Notes under the pieces: generated by a model | Seen by the model: only the letters and a program-made list of their open reading frames with translations | The model's database searches: none | Told to the model about the DNA's origin: nothing | Shown: piece after piece, positions 9,220 to 19,538 of the stretch | Layout: each line of letters opens with the position of its first letter | Position numbering within the stretch: position 1 is the stretch's first letter | Program-made: the position numbers and the translations under genes | Assembly (NCBI GenBank): GCA_017510065.1 | Contig: JAFWOB010000065.1 | Coordinates: 57,454 to 121,453, forward strand | DNA from: Parasporobacterium sp. | GTDB lineage: Bacteria; Bacillota; Clostridia; Lachnospirales; Lachnospiraceae | DNA length: 64,000 bases | Direction of reading: 5' to 3'

Positions 9220-9861
9220 ATGTATTCGGTTCAGGATTTCAGAGATGTTTTCAGTAATAGACCCCCCGGTATCATGGGGGTAAAAGGCAGATTTGCCGTC
9301 ATCGTACCACTGGTCCAGATTGGTGGAGAAGCTCATTTTCTATATGAGCTCAGGTCATCTTATATTGACCGTCAGCCAGGTGAGGTATGTTTTCCCGGCG
9401 GAGAGATTGAAGAGGGCGAGACTGAACTGCAGGCTGCTGTACGGGAACTTTGGGAAGAAACAGGGATCCGTTCGGAGCATGTGGATATCATAACCGGACT
9501 GGATATCCTTCATCCTCCGTCAGATATTGTGATCTATCCCTTCCTGGCGGAGATTTCCCCGGAAGGACTGGCCGGGATGAAGCTGAGTGAGTGCGAAGTG
9601 GCGGAATGTTTCCTGGTGCCGGTTTCGTTCCTGGAAACACAGCCGTATATTTATGATCATCCGATCGATATGAAGCTGGGTCCTGATTTTCAATACAAGA
9701 AGATCGGGCTTCAGAGTCCTTCTTATAACTGGCGCAAAATGAACCACCGAATCATCAGCTGGGAATATGAAGGAAAGTATATCTGGGGACTGACTGCCCA
9801 GATTACATACAATACGTTGCAGATCCTGAAAAATGCTTCAAAAGACAGTTCCCACAAATAG
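9220..9861 (+). CDS. NUDIX hydrolase, CoA pyrophosphatase (NudL/YeaB) type
   Basis: The 213-residue protein carries the full NUDIX box from GGEIEEGETELQ to RELWEETGI (about residues 67-89), preceded by LRSSYIDRQPGEVCFPGG, which matches the UPF0035 signature of coenzyme A diphosphatases that cleave CoA to phosphopantetheine and 3',5'-ADP. It starts two bases after the exporter stop. The stop codon lies in the loop of a strong terminator hairpin (9847-9880). CoA specificity is inferred from the extra motif. Confidence 0.85.
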   Translation: MYSVQDFRDVFSNRPPGIMGVKGRFAVIVPLVQIGGEAHFLYELRSSYIDRQPGEVCFPGGEIEEGETELQAAVRELWEETGIRSEHVDIITGLDILHPPSDIVIYPFLAEISPEGLAGMKLSECEVAECFLVPVSFLETQPYIYDHPIDMKLGPDFQYKKIGLQSPSYNWRKMNHRIISWEYEGKYIWGLTAQITYNTLQILKNASKDSSHK

Positions 9862-9880
9862 CGGTGGGAACTTTTCTTTC
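9847..9880 (+). terminator. Rho-independent terminator overlapping the NUDIX stop
   Basis: AGTTCCCAC (9847-9855) pairs with GTGGGAACT (9864-9872), followed by TTTCTTTC. It ends the 6.6-9.9 kb transcript. Confidence 0.85.
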
Positions 9881-9924
9881 ACAGACGTCCTGTGAATTCT
9901 TCACAATAATTTCATAGTTAATAG

Positions 9925-9953
9925 TTGACTTTGACAGGGGTGGGTGGTAATAT
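9925..9953 (+). promoter_or_regulatory. Heat-shock operon promoter (extended -10)
   Basis: TTGACT (9925-9930), a 17-base spacer, then TG-G-TAATAT (-10 at 9948-9953). The CIRCE element starts 12 bases further on, so HrcA bound there would block initiation. Confidence 0.8.
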
Positions 9954-9964
9954 AACAACAAATG

Positions 9965-9991
9965 TTAGCACTCTGTTAACATGAGTGCTAA
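9965..9991 (+). promoter_or_regulatory. CIRCE operator (HrcA binding site)
   Basis: A perfect CIRCE: TTAGCACTC (9965-9973), nine bases, GAGTGCTAA (9983-9991). This is the known HrcA target and makes hrcA autoregulated. Confidence 0.98.
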
Positions 9992-10035
9992 CAAGAAAAG
10001 ATCCGGAATCGAAGAACGGCAGCAAGAGGTATCAT

Positions 10036-11139
10036 ATGGAGCTGGATATCAGGAAAAAGAAAATACTTCAGGCGATCATCAAGAACTATCTTGAGACCGG
10101 TGAACCCGTTGGATCCCGTACGATCTCCAAATATACGGATCTGGAACTAAGTGCAGCAACCATCCGGAATGAGATGGCCGACCTGGAGGAGATGGGATAT
10201 ATTTTCCAGCCTCATACCTCCGCCGGACGTATCCCGACTGACGCGGGATACCGGCTGTATGTGGATGACATGCTGGAGTCCCGGACGGAAGAACTGCAGA
10301 AAGAGTCGGAACGGCTGCATGCCAGATCGGAAGAACTGGAAAGGAGAGAAGAGGAACTTCTTTCCTCCGAAGGCAGTATTGACGACAGGGTCGGACATAT
10401 CGAATCTGTCCTGAAGGATGTGGTAAAGATGCTGGCGGCCAATACCAATTACACTTCCGTGGTCAGCATGCCTCAGACGGGCAGAAACCGACTGAAGTTT
10501 GTGCAGCTGACGAAGATCGATGAGGACAAACTGCTGTGTACGGTTGTTCTGGAAGGCAATATCGTGAAAAACGAGATGATCCGGATCAAAGAAGAGATCG
10601 ACCAGCAGATGCTGTTGAGACTGAATCTGCTGCTGAACAGCACTCTGAACGGCCTGACACTGCAGGAGATCAATTTCGATATGGCGGCGAGAACGGCAGA
10701 GCAGGCGGAACAATACGGGTCTCTGGTCTCCGAGATTATCAACCATATCGCGGCGACCATCGGTTCGGCAGACGGGATCGAGATCTTTACCAGCGGTGCG
10801 CGGAATATTTTCCGGTATCCGGAGCTGTCGGATTCCATGAGGGCAGGAGAATTGATCTCAACGCTGGAGGAGAAAGAACTGCTGACGGAACTCATGTCGG
10901 ACGAAGAAACAGAAGACGGGAACCGGTCAACGGGAATCCAGGTATATATCGGGCAGGAAACCTCGTTAAGCTCCATGAAGGATTGCTCCATGATCACGGC
11001 AACGTATGAATTTGAAAAGGGCGTTTACGGTAAGATCGGCATCATAGGGCCCAAACGTATGGATTACGAAAAGGTAGTAGATGCATTGAACAACGTTACG
11101 GACAGTCTGGACCGGAAATTCGGAAAAGGGAAAAAATAG
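10036..11139 (+). CDS. hrcA: Heat-inducible transcription repressor HrcA
   Basis: The 367-residue protein starts with a winged helix containing YLETGEPVGSRTISK and SAATIRNEMADLEEMG, the HrcA DNA-reading region, followed by QPHTSAGRIPTDAGYR. A Glu-rich coiled coil (~90-125) and the GAF-like and dimerisation parts follow. It represses its own operon at the CIRCE site, with GroEL as the usual folding partner in Gram-positives. I use ATG 10036; an upstream in-frame GTG at 9985 lies inside CIRCE and has no SD, while AAGAGG lies at 10024-10029. First gene of hrcA-grpE-dnaK-dnaJ. Confidence 0.96.
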   Translation: MELDIRKKKILQAIIKNYLETGEPVGSRTISKYTDLELSAATIRNEMADLEEMGYIFQPHTSAGRIPTDAGYRLYVDDMLESRTEELQKESERLHARSEELERREEELLSSEGSIDDRVGHIESVLKDVVKMLAANTNYTSVVSMPQTGRNRLKFVQLTKIDEDKLLCTVVLEGNIVKNEMIRIKEEIDQQMLLRLNLLLNSTLNGLTLQEINFDMAARTAEQAEQYGSLVSEIINHIAATIGSADGIEIFTSGARNIFRYPELSDSMRAGELISTLEEKELLTELMSDEETEDGNRSTGIQVYIGQETSLSSMKDCSMITATYEFEKGVYGKIGIIGPKRMDYEKVVDALNNVTDSLDRKFGKGKK

Positions 11140-11181
11140 CTGTAACGGCAAATATATAAAATAGAAAGGCAGGCGAGAGAC

Positions 11182-11850
11182 TTGTCAAAGAAGAAGAAAT
11201 ACAATCAGGAAGAAACGATCCGGGAAGAAAAAAATACAGCAGAGCCTGTTCCGGAAGAAGAGAAACTAGAGGAAACTGAACAGGAAGAGGAGATCCTTTC
11301 AGACGAGGAAACCGTGCAGGAAGAGCAGCCTTCTGAAGAAGAACCTGAGAAGAGCACGGAAGAAAAGGAAAAACCGGCGAAAAAGGAACGGAAGCTGAAA
11401 TGGGCAAAGCAGGATGAGCTGGAAGAGAAAGTCCGGGAGGCTACTGACCGATATGCAAGACTGTTTGCGGAATTCGACAATTTCCGGAAACGGACTGACA
11501 AGGAAAAAGCCCAGCGATATGATTTCGGCGTCAGGGACATCGTAGAAAAGATCCTTCCCGTCATCGACAATTTCGAACGCGGTCTGGCAGCAGTTCCGGA
11601 AGATAAGGCAGACGACAGTTTTGTGACCGGTATGCAGATGACCTACAAGCAGCTCATGAAGACCCTTGAAGATGCAGGCGTTAAGCCGATCGATGTAGTA
11701 GGACAGGAATTTAATCCCGATTTTCACAATGCAGTGATGCATGTGGATGATCCGGAAGTCGGAGACAATATTATCGTTGAAGAATTCCAGAAGGGTTATA
11801 TATATAAGGATCATGTTGTGAGATACAGCATGGTAAAGGTAGCAAACTGA
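11182..11850 (+). CDS. grpE: Nucleotide exchange factor GrpE
   Basis: The 222-residue protein has a long acidic low-complexity N-terminus (to ~75), the GrpE coiled coil (TDRYARLFAEFDNFRKRTDKE) and the C-terminal beta domain ending in GYIYKDHVVRYSMVKV. It drives ADP release from DnaK in the cytoplasm. The start is TTG at 11182, supported by an upstream AGGCGAG and its position 43 bases after hrcA. The acidic tail is longer than in most homologues. Confidence 0.96.
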   Translation: MSKKKKYNQEETIREEKNTAEPVPEEEKLEETEQEEEILSDEETVQEEQPSEEEPEKSTEEKEKPAKKERKLKWAKQDELEEKVREATDRYARLFAEFDNFRKRTDKEKAQRYDFGVRDIVEKILPVIDNFERGLAAVPEDKADDSFVTGMQMTYKQLMKTLEDAGVKPIDVVGQEFNPDFHNAVMHVDDPEVGDNIIVEEFQKGYIYKDHVVRYSMVKVAN

Positions 11851-11859
11851 TTAACGTAA

Positions 11860-13779
<1,920 letters not shown>

Positions 13780-13800
13780 CGCAAAACAGTAAGATAAAAC

Positions 13801-13827
13801 GCCGCCCTGCCGTTTGCGCAGGGCGGC
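13801..13827 (+). other. GC-rich hairpin between dnaK and dnaJ
   Basis: GCCGCCCTGC pairs with GCAGGGCGGC over a 7-base loop. No T-run follows, so I read it as an mRNA processing or stabilising hairpin rather than a terminator. Such intercistronic hairpins can set the dnaK:dnaJ ratio. Confidence 0.6.
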
Positions 13828-13892
13828 ACAGATATTTCAAACTCCCGAAAGGATCTGCAGAAAAGGTCCCGGGAAAACAAGAACATTCACCG

Positions 13893-13917
13893 GGTGGACT
13901 CCCTTGGGGCGTCCACC
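13893..13917 (+). other. Hairpin in the dnaJ leader
   Basis: GGTGGAC (13893-13899) and GTCCACC (13911-13917) enclose an 11-base loop, 28 bases before the dnaJ ATG. Confidence 0.45.
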
Positions 13918-13944
13918 TCGTGTCGGGTAAAGAGGAAATTACAG

Positions 13945-15072
13945 ATGGCTGATAAAAGAGATTATTATGAGGTCCTTGGAATATCCAAAACCGCTTCTCC
14001 GGAGGAGATCAAGAAGGCCTACAGACAGATGGCGAAAAAATACCATCCCGACGCTAATCCGGGCGATAAGGAAGCGGAAGCCAAGTTCAAGGAAGCCGCG
14101 GAAGCTTACGGTATCTTAAGTGATCCGGAAAAGAAGAAACTGTATGATCAGTATGGACATGCAGCTTTTGAAGCGGGCGGAGCAGGATCCGGCGGATATA
14201 ATTACCAGAATATGAATATGAACGATATATTCAGCAATTTCGGTGATATTTTTGAAGATCTTTTCGGCGGCGGATTCGGCGGTTTCGGCGGATTCGGCGG
14301 CGGAAGGACCCGCAGGAACTACAATGGCCCTCAGCAAGGCGCAAGCCTGCGTGCCAGGATCCGGATTTCTTTTGAAGAAGCTGTTTTCGGATGTACCAAA
14401 ACCCTCGATATCAATTATAAAGAAGAATGTGAACCCTGTCATGGAAGTGGTGCCAAACCAGGCACATCACCGGAGACCTGTCCGAAATGCAACGGCTCCG
14501 GACAGGTTACTGTCACCAGGCAGAGCCTGTTCGGCATGATGCGCTCCACAGAAGTCTGTCCGGACTGCCAGGGCAGGGGACAGATCATCAAGGAAAAATG
14601 TCCGGACTGTAAAGGCGCAGGATACAAACAGAAAAAGAAGAAGATCGATGTCAAGATTCCGGCCGGAATCGATGCGGGACAGAATGTCCGGATTGCCGGC
14701 ATGGGAGAACCCGGAACAAAAGGTGGCAGCAGAGGAGATCTGCTGGTGGAAGTGGTGATCCAGGGAAGTTCCGAGTTCCGGCGTGACGGGTTCAATCTCT
14801 ATTCTGAAATGGATATTACATTCCCGGAAGCTGCCCTGGGAGGACAGATCAAGGTTCATACTATAGATGGAGACGTTCTGTTCCCGATCAAGGCAGGAAC
14901 CCAGACCGGTACTACGATCAGGCTGAAGGGCAAAGGCGTTCCGTATCTGAGAGACAGCAGCAAGCGAGGGGACCAGTATACGATCCTGAATATTGTTGTT
15001 CCGAAATCAATGAACGGAAAACAGAAAAAAGCACTGGAAGAGTTTGACGAAGTGATGTATAAGAAAAAATAA
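13945..15072 (+). CDS. dnaJ: Chaperone protein DnaJ (Hsp40)
   Basis: The 375-residue protein has a complete type I DnaJ layout: J domain with the HPD motif ([11 protein letters not shown]), a Gly/Phe-rich segment, four CxxCxGxG zinc repeats ([32 protein letters not shown]) and the C-terminal client-binding domains. It delivers clients to DnaK and stimulates its ATPase. ATG 13945 is preceded by AGAGGAAA; an upstream in-frame start at 13894 lies within a leader hairpin and is not family-like. Last gene of the heat-shock operon. Confidence 0.97.
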   Translation: MADKRDYYEVLGISKTASPEEIKKAYRQMAKKYHPDANPGDKEAEAKFKEAAEAYGILSDPEKKKLYDQYGHAAFEAGGAGSGGYNYQNMNMNDIFSNFGDIFEDLFGGGFGGFGGFGGGRTRRNYNGPQQGASLRARIRISFEEAVFGCTKTLDINYKEECEPCHGSGAKPGTSPETCPKCNGSGQVTVTRQSLFGMMRSTEVCPDCQGRGQIIKEKCPDCKGAGYKQKKKKIDVKIPAGIDAGQNVRIAGMGEPGTKGGSRGDLLVEVVIQGSSEFRRDGFNLYSEMDITFPEAALGGQIKVHTIDGDVLFPIKAGTQTGTTIRLKGKGVPYLRDSSKRGDQYTILNIVVPKSMNGKQKKALEEFDEVMYKKK

Positions 15073-15089
15073 AACAAAACGTTTTCACG

Positions 15090-15121
15090 CAGGGAAAGTT
15101 CTGCCAGGCAGACTTTCCCTG
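15090..15121. terminator. Hairpin after dnaJ
   Basis: CAGGGAAAGT and ACTTTCCCTG form a perfect 10-bp stem around a 12-base loop. There is no strong T-tract on either strand, so termination is likely but not certain. Confidence 0.5.
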
Positions 15122-15141
15122 ATACAGGTAATCAATATAGA

Positions 15142-15939
15142 ATGAAAAATCGTAATTCTGTCAATCCGATCTTCTCGATCATCATAATGCTGGCATCGGT
15201 CATCCTGATCGTGCTGGGCATTATTGTTTTTATTCCGTTTTTCGGAAAAACCAGCAGTACGGAAACTGTACAGCAGGGCGTGCAGTTCCTGCAGGAACAG
15301 GAACACAAGGACATCACCGGAATCGACTCGGAGCTTCGCAAACAGACTGCCCGGGAAGATACGGAAGGCATGGATCTGTGGGAAAAGCTGAATTTCTATG
15401 ATACCTATATCATGGGGGATTCCAGGTGTGAGCCCTTTTTCTGGAGCGGCCTTCAGATGGAGCACGTGTGGGCAGAGAAAAGCGCTACGATCAAGTATAT
15501 CGGAGAACATATCGAGGAGATCGCAGCGGCCCGGCCCGGCAATCTGGTGCTGTCTTTCGGCATGAACGACATGGGAATGTATGTTTATGATCCGGAGAAC
15601 TACTGGGAGACGGAAGCAGACTATGTGGAAGCCTATGATTATTACGTTAATCTGATCAGGGACGCATCTCCGGACACCAATATCTATATTAACAGCATCA
15701 TCCCTGTACTGGATGTTGCGTTGGATAGTCAGCCCAGATGGGCATATGTGGATGTGTGGAATGCAGCTCTCCAGGAATACTGCAGTGAGAATGATGTGGG
15801 GTATATTGATACGACCTTTATCACTTACATGTATGGGGATCTGTTCGATGATGACGGCGTACATTTCTATTCACAGACTGTGCTGGATTCATGGGGAGAA
15901 GCCATCCTGGAAGAAGTGGAAAACAGAGTATACAGATAA
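15142..15939 (+). CDS. SGNH/GDSL-type hydrolase, membrane-anchored
   Basis: The 265-residue protein has one N-terminal membrane helix (~10-33) and an extracytoplasmic SGNH domain: block I GDS at 92-94, a GMND block near 153, and DGVHF near the C-terminus carrying the catalytic Asp and His. Family members add or remove acyl groups on surface glycans. It is the first gene of a four-gene run (SGNH, DUF4358, MBOAT, DHHW), which strongly suggests it handles O-acyl transfer or removal outside the membrane. Confidence 0.8.
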   Translation: MKNRNSVNPIFSIIIMLASVILIVLGIIVFIPFFGKTSSTETVQQGVQFLQEQEHKDITGIDSELRKQTAREDTEGMDLWEKLNFYDTYIMGDSRCEPFFWSGLQMEHVWAEKSATIKYIGEHIEEIAAARPGNLVLSFGMNDMGMYVYDPENYWETEADYVEAYDYYVNLIRDASPDTNIYINSIIPVLDVALDSQPRWAYVDVWNAALQEYCSENDVGYIDTTFITYMYGDLFDDDGVHFYSQTVLDSWGEAILEEVENRVYR

Positions 15940-15941
15940 AA

Positions 15942-16457
15942 ATGGTAAAACGTATGACAGAAAGAACCGCGAAGCTCGGGCTTCAGATCAATGTATACAG
16001 AGTGATCCGGTATGGGCTGCTTCTTTGCCTGTTTGTTGTCGTGATCGTGCTTCTTTCCCGGAACCGGGAGAGCAAAGTACCTTTTGAAACGGTCTCGTCA
16101 GCAGTGGCAGAAAGCATTGATACGGACAACGCCATGCCGGGATCCGACCGGTTCCTGAAGAAATATTTCGGACTGAATCCGGATGATTATGACGGAGTCA
16201 TGATCTATACGCCGACGACCAATATGCATGCCAATGAGGTCCTTCTGATCCGTCTGAAGGACACGAGGCAGGCAGATTCTGTTTCCGCAGCCATTCAGGA
16301 ACGTATCGAATCACAGAGAGGGATCTTTCAGGGCTATGCTCCTGAAGAAGTAGGGCTGCTTGATAATGCCGTCCTGGATGTGCAGGGCAATTATATCCTG
16401 TATGTCGTAGACGACAATGCAGCTGCAGTAGATGAGGTGTTCAGGAGCAGTTTATGA
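15942..16457 (+). CDS. DUF4358-like membrane-anchored protein
   Basis: From ATG 15942 (three bases after the SGNH stop) the product is 171 residues: a membrane helix at about 19-38 and a compact extracytoplasmic domain with FLKKYFGLNPDDYDGVMIY and NEVLLIRLKD, the pattern of DUF4358. ATG 15954 is an equally possible start. No catalytic residues are evident. Its stop overlaps the MBOAT start by four bases (ATGA), so it is translationally coupled; an accessory role in surface polymer acylation is inferred from context only. Confidence 0.7.
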   Translation: MVKRMTERTAKLGLQINVYRVIRYGLLLCLFVVVIVLLSRNRESKVPFETVSSAVAESIDTDNAMPGSDRFLKKYFGLNPDDYDGVMIYTPTTNMHANEVLLIRLKDTRQADSVSAAIQERIESQRGIFQGYAPEEVGLLDNAVLDVQGNYILYVVDDNAAAVDEVFRSSL

Positions 16458-17866
16458 TATTCAGCAGTCTTTTATTTATCTTTATATTTCTGCCGGTCAC
16501 ATTGCTGATCTATTACATCAGTCCATGGAAGATCAAGAATTTCGTGCTCCTCATCATGAGCCTGATCTTTTATGCATGGGGGGAACCGGTTTATATCTTC
16601 CTGATGATGTTCTCCATTGTGTTCAATTATTTTTCCGCCCGGCAGATGGGAGTCCACCGGCAGCTCAGGCAGCAGCATCATCTGAAGATCTGTTTTGTTG
16701 TCACGGTGGCAGTAAATCTGGCAATCCTTGGATTTTTCAAGTATTATGGGTTCCTGATCCAGAATATCAACGGGATATTCGGCAGCAGCATTAAAGCGGC
16801 GCAGATCGCCCTGCCGATCGGAATTTCCTTTTATACTTTTCAGACATTGTCATATATCATCGATGTTTACTGGGGAAATGTGAAAGTCCAGAAAAACATC
16901 ATCGATTTCGGCGCATACATTACCATGTTTCCCCAGCTGATCGCCGGCCCGATCGTTCGCTACAAGGATATTGCCGCACAGCTGAAGCACCGGACAATTA
17001 CTTTTGCAGGAGTTTCCGACGGAGTGTCATGGTTTATCCGTGGTCTGGGAAAAAAGGTCCTGCTGGCCAACAATATCGGTATGCTGTATGACACGGTGTT
17101 CGCAATCGCCGCGTCCGACCGGGCTGCTCTTACCACCTGGCTGGGGATCATCGCCTATACGTTCCAGATCTATTTTGATTTTTCCGGGTATTCCGATATG
17201 GCAATCGGACTCGGGAAAATGCTTGGCTTTGAGTTTGTAAAGAACTTTGACTATCCCTATATTTCCGGCAGTGCCACGGAATTCTGGAGAAGATGGCATA
17301 TTTCCCTTAGTACCTGGTTCAGGGAGTATGTCTATATCCCCATGGGAGGCAACCGGGTTGCGGCTCCCAGGCATATCCTCAATATTCTGGTGGTGTGGCT
17401 TCTGACAGGCCTCTGGCACGGCGCTTCCTGGGCGTTCGTTCTGTGGGGGCTGTTCTGGGCAGTTCTTCTTCTCCTGGAAAAATACATTTATGGCAGATTC
17501 CTGGAAAGGCTTCCTGCTGCGATCCGGCATATTTATACGATCTTTGCCTTTATCTTCGGATGGCTGATCTTTACATCATCTTCGGTGGCCGGATTCGGAT
17601 CGAACCTGTCCTCCATGTTCGGCGGGCTTGGAAACGCTTTTGCAGACGCAGGAACCGGATATTTCTTCCGGACCAATCTGATCCTTCTGCTGATCTGTGG
17701 ATTCTGCAGCACACCGGTGGTATGGAAAGTGTTCCGGAAATCTGCCAGAAGCGGACAGCTTCTGCCGCGTGTGATCACGGCCCTTTGTTATCTGGTGATC
17801 TTTGCCGCTTCGGTGGCGAGCCTTGTAAATGCCAGCTACAATCCATTTTTATACTTCCGGTTTTAG
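16454..17866 (+). CDS. MBOAT-family O-acyltransferase (AlgI/PatA/DltB-like)
   Basis: The 470-residue polytopic protein has all family hallmarks: FPQLIAGPIVRYKDI, SGYSDMAIGLGKMLGF, FWRRWHISLSTWFREYVYIP (His282) and GLWHGASW with the catalytic-type His322. Such proteins pass an acyl group, usually acetyl from acetyl-CoA, across the membrane to a periplasmic or cell-surface partner. With the SGNH, DUF4358 and DHHW genes it forms a complete acylation cassette. It is the intact counterpart of the histidine-less protein at 2926-4314. Confidence 0.92.
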   Translation: MIFSSLLFIFIFLPVTLLIYYISPWKIKNFVLLIMSLIFYAWGEPVYIFLMMFSIVFNYFSARQMGVHRQLRQQHHLKICFVVTVAVNLAILGFFKYYGFLIQNINGIFGSSIKAAQIALPIGISFYTFQTLSYIIDVYWGNVKVQKNIIDFGAYITMFPQLIAGPIVRYKDIAAQLKHRTITFAGVSDGVSWFIRGLGKKVLLANNIGMLYDTVFAIAASDRAALTTWLGIIAYTFQIYFDFSGYSDMAIGLGKMLGFEFVKNFDYPYISGSATEFWRRWHISLSTWFREYVYIPMGGNRVAAPRHILNILVVWLLTGLWHGASWAFVLWGLFWAVLLLLEKYIYGRFLERLPAAIRHIYTIFAFIFGWLIFTSSSVAGFGSNLSSMFGGLGNAFADAGTGYFFRTNLILLLICGFCSTPVVWKVFRKSARSGQLLPRVITALCYLVIFAASVASLVNASYNPFLYFRF

Positions 17867-17893
17867 TTTACAGATAAAAAAGAGATACGATCT

Positions 17894-19075
17894 ATGAATA
17901 ATCAAAACGAACGAGGATATACAGGAAAAAAGAAAAATCCGGACAGCCACAGAAAGGTTTCGGCGTTTAATGCTGTTATCTTTTTCGGCCTGATCATCAT
18001 TGCGGATATCTTCCTGCTGTTCAGTCACAGCAAGCCTTTTTCCGAAAATGAGAACCGGATGCTGCAGCAGGCACCTGCTCTTACCGGGACATCCCTGACA
18101 TCGGGTAAATTTATGAAGCAGTTTGAGAATTTTACTGCGGATCAGTTCTTTTACCGGGACGGCTGGATCTATTCCAAACTGAAAATGGACAAGCTGCTGG
18201 GCAGGAAGATGTCAAACGGGGTATATCTGGGAGGACAGGGATATCTGATCGAGGATACCGCTGTTCCAAATGACAGCAGCGTCGAAAGAAATATCAGTGC
18301 GATCAACCATTTCTCTGTCAGTCATCCCACGATCCGAAAGGTCATGACGATCGTTCCGAATTCATCGGAAGTAAACCAGTCTCTTGTCCCGGCTGGGGCG
18401 CCGATCAGGGACCAGAGCGAAGACATCAGACAGATCAGGGACAGCCTGGGGATTGATATCCAGTTTGTGGATCTTATCGATACGCTGATCAGTCACAACA
18501 GTGAGCAGCTGTATTACAAGAGCGATCATCACTGGACCAGCCTGGGAGCAAAGTATGCATTTGAAACAATCGCAGAAGCCCTTCAGATCAATCCTGACAG
18601 GCAGTTCACGGCTATGACTGTAGCTGATGATTTCTCGGGAACCATGGCTGCCACTTCCGGAGATTTCGGTGCGTCGGATACGGTGGAAATCTATGTGGCG
18701 GACCCGGAAGTTAAGTATTATGTAGAATATTCCGGAGACCCGGTAAAATACAGTTCCATCTACGCCAGCAGCGCACTGGAGCAGAAGAACAAATATGAAG
18801 TCTTCTTCGGCGGGAATTATCCGAAGATCACCATTACGGCGCTGAATGATACAGGCAGAAATCTTCTGATCCTGAAAGATTCTTATGCCAACTGCTTTAT
18901 CCAGTTCCTGCTGCCGTATTTCGACAGGATCGTCATTGTAGATCCCCGTTATTACAGCGATGATCTTGAGGAAGAGATCACCTCTTCGGAGATCACGGAT
19001 CTGCTGCTTCTTTATAATGAAAACACCTTTGTGGAGGATAATTCCCTGGCCGGCGTCCTGGACCAGGAAGCCTGA
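17894..19075 (+). CDS. DHHW-family protein (AlgJ/AlgX-like), partner of the MBOAT
   Basis: The 393-residue protein has a cytoplasmic N-terminus, one membrane helix at about 25-43, and an extracytoplasmic SGNH-related domain with canonical DHHW at 211-214 (YYKSDHHWTSLGAKYAFE) and a later LILKDSYANCF block. In alginate and peptidoglycan acetylation such proteins receive the acyl group from the MBOAT and place it on the polymer. It starts 27 bases after the MBOAT gene and ends the cassette. Unlike the copy at 1030-2919 it has no acidic aromatic tail. Confidence 0.85.
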   Translation: MNNQNERGYTGKKKNPDSHRKVSAFNAVIFFGLIIIADIFLLFSHSKPFSENENRMLQQAPALTGTSLTSGKFMKQFENFTADQFFYRDGWIYSKLKMDKLLGRKMSNGVYLGGQGYLIEDTAVPNDSSVERNISAINHFSVSHPTIRKVMTIVPNSSEVNQSLVPAGAPIRDQSEDIRQIRDSLGIDIQFVDLIDTLISHNSEQLYYKSDHHWTSLGAKYAFETIAEALQINPDRQFTAMTVADDFSGTMAATSGDFGASDTVEIYVADPEVKYYVEYSGDPVKYSSIYASSALEQKNKYEVFFGGNYPKITITALNDTGRNLLILKDSYANCFIQFLLPYFDRIVIVDPRYYSDDLEEEITSSEITDLLLLYNENTFVEDNSLAGVLDQEA

Positions 19076-19476
19076 CGACCTAAACTAAGTCCCGGTGTTC
19101 TTGTTTCAGCCCTTTTTTATATCTGAGAACACTGGGAGTTCTCAAACTGGGAGTTTTCCATATTTGAGACTACAAAGTGTTCTTGTATGGCCGATTTTCA
19201 AAATTAAAGAACAGAGCAAGTATTCTCAAATCCCGTGGTTGCTCCAAAAAAGAATAAAAAGTGTTCTCTTTTGAGCATTTTCCGGAATTCAAGAATACAT
19301 GCCCCGTTCTCAAATATGAAAAAAGGCTGAAAAAAGTACACTTCGTATTCTCATATAGAAAAAAAGCTGAAATAGAGAACACCGGGTGTTCTCAAAATCA
19401 AAAATAGCCGCAAAAAAGAACACCGCAGTGTTCTCAGGACAAACAAACAGCCAGATTGAGGATAGAGAAGATAGGA
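19076..19476. repeat. Periodic palindromic array, nine units of 41-43 bp
   Basis: The spacer between convergent gene ends holds TTCTC/TTCTT words starting at 19098, 19139, 19180, 19223, 19264, 19307, 19348, 19389 and 19431, spaced 41, 41, 43, 41, 43, 41, 41 and 42. Several words sit in palindromes, for example GAGAACACCGGGTGTTCTC at 19375-19393 and GAACAC-CGCA-GTGTTC at 19418-19433. Between words is A-rich sequence with CTGAAA-like pieces. There is no conserved long repeat, unique spacer or cas gene. No open frame of note. Confidence 0.8.
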
Positions 19477-19506
19477 AAGGGGCTGTCGCATTTGCGGCAG
19501 CCCCTT
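19477..19506. terminator. Bidirectional terminator at the end of the redox cluster
   Basis: AAGGGGCTG (19477-19485) pairs with CAGCCCCTT (19498-19506), with further pairing of CGCA/TGCG inside. It lies 33 bases beyond the stop of the minus-strand NuoF-like gene. Confidence 0.7.
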
Positions 19507-19538
19507 GAAAAGTGTATTCCTGTATAAAACTACACAGA

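Noticed and set aside
9985-10035. Upstream GTG start for hrcA
   Set aside because: It lies inside CIRCE and lacks an SD; ATG 10036 fits the family start.
13801-13827. dnaK-dnaJ hairpin as terminator
   Set aside because: No T-run follows and dnaJ continues the operon.
19098-19435. CRISPR array
   Set aside because: The conserved word is only five to eight bases inside palindromes, inter-word sequence is A-rich and related, and no cas gene is in the window.
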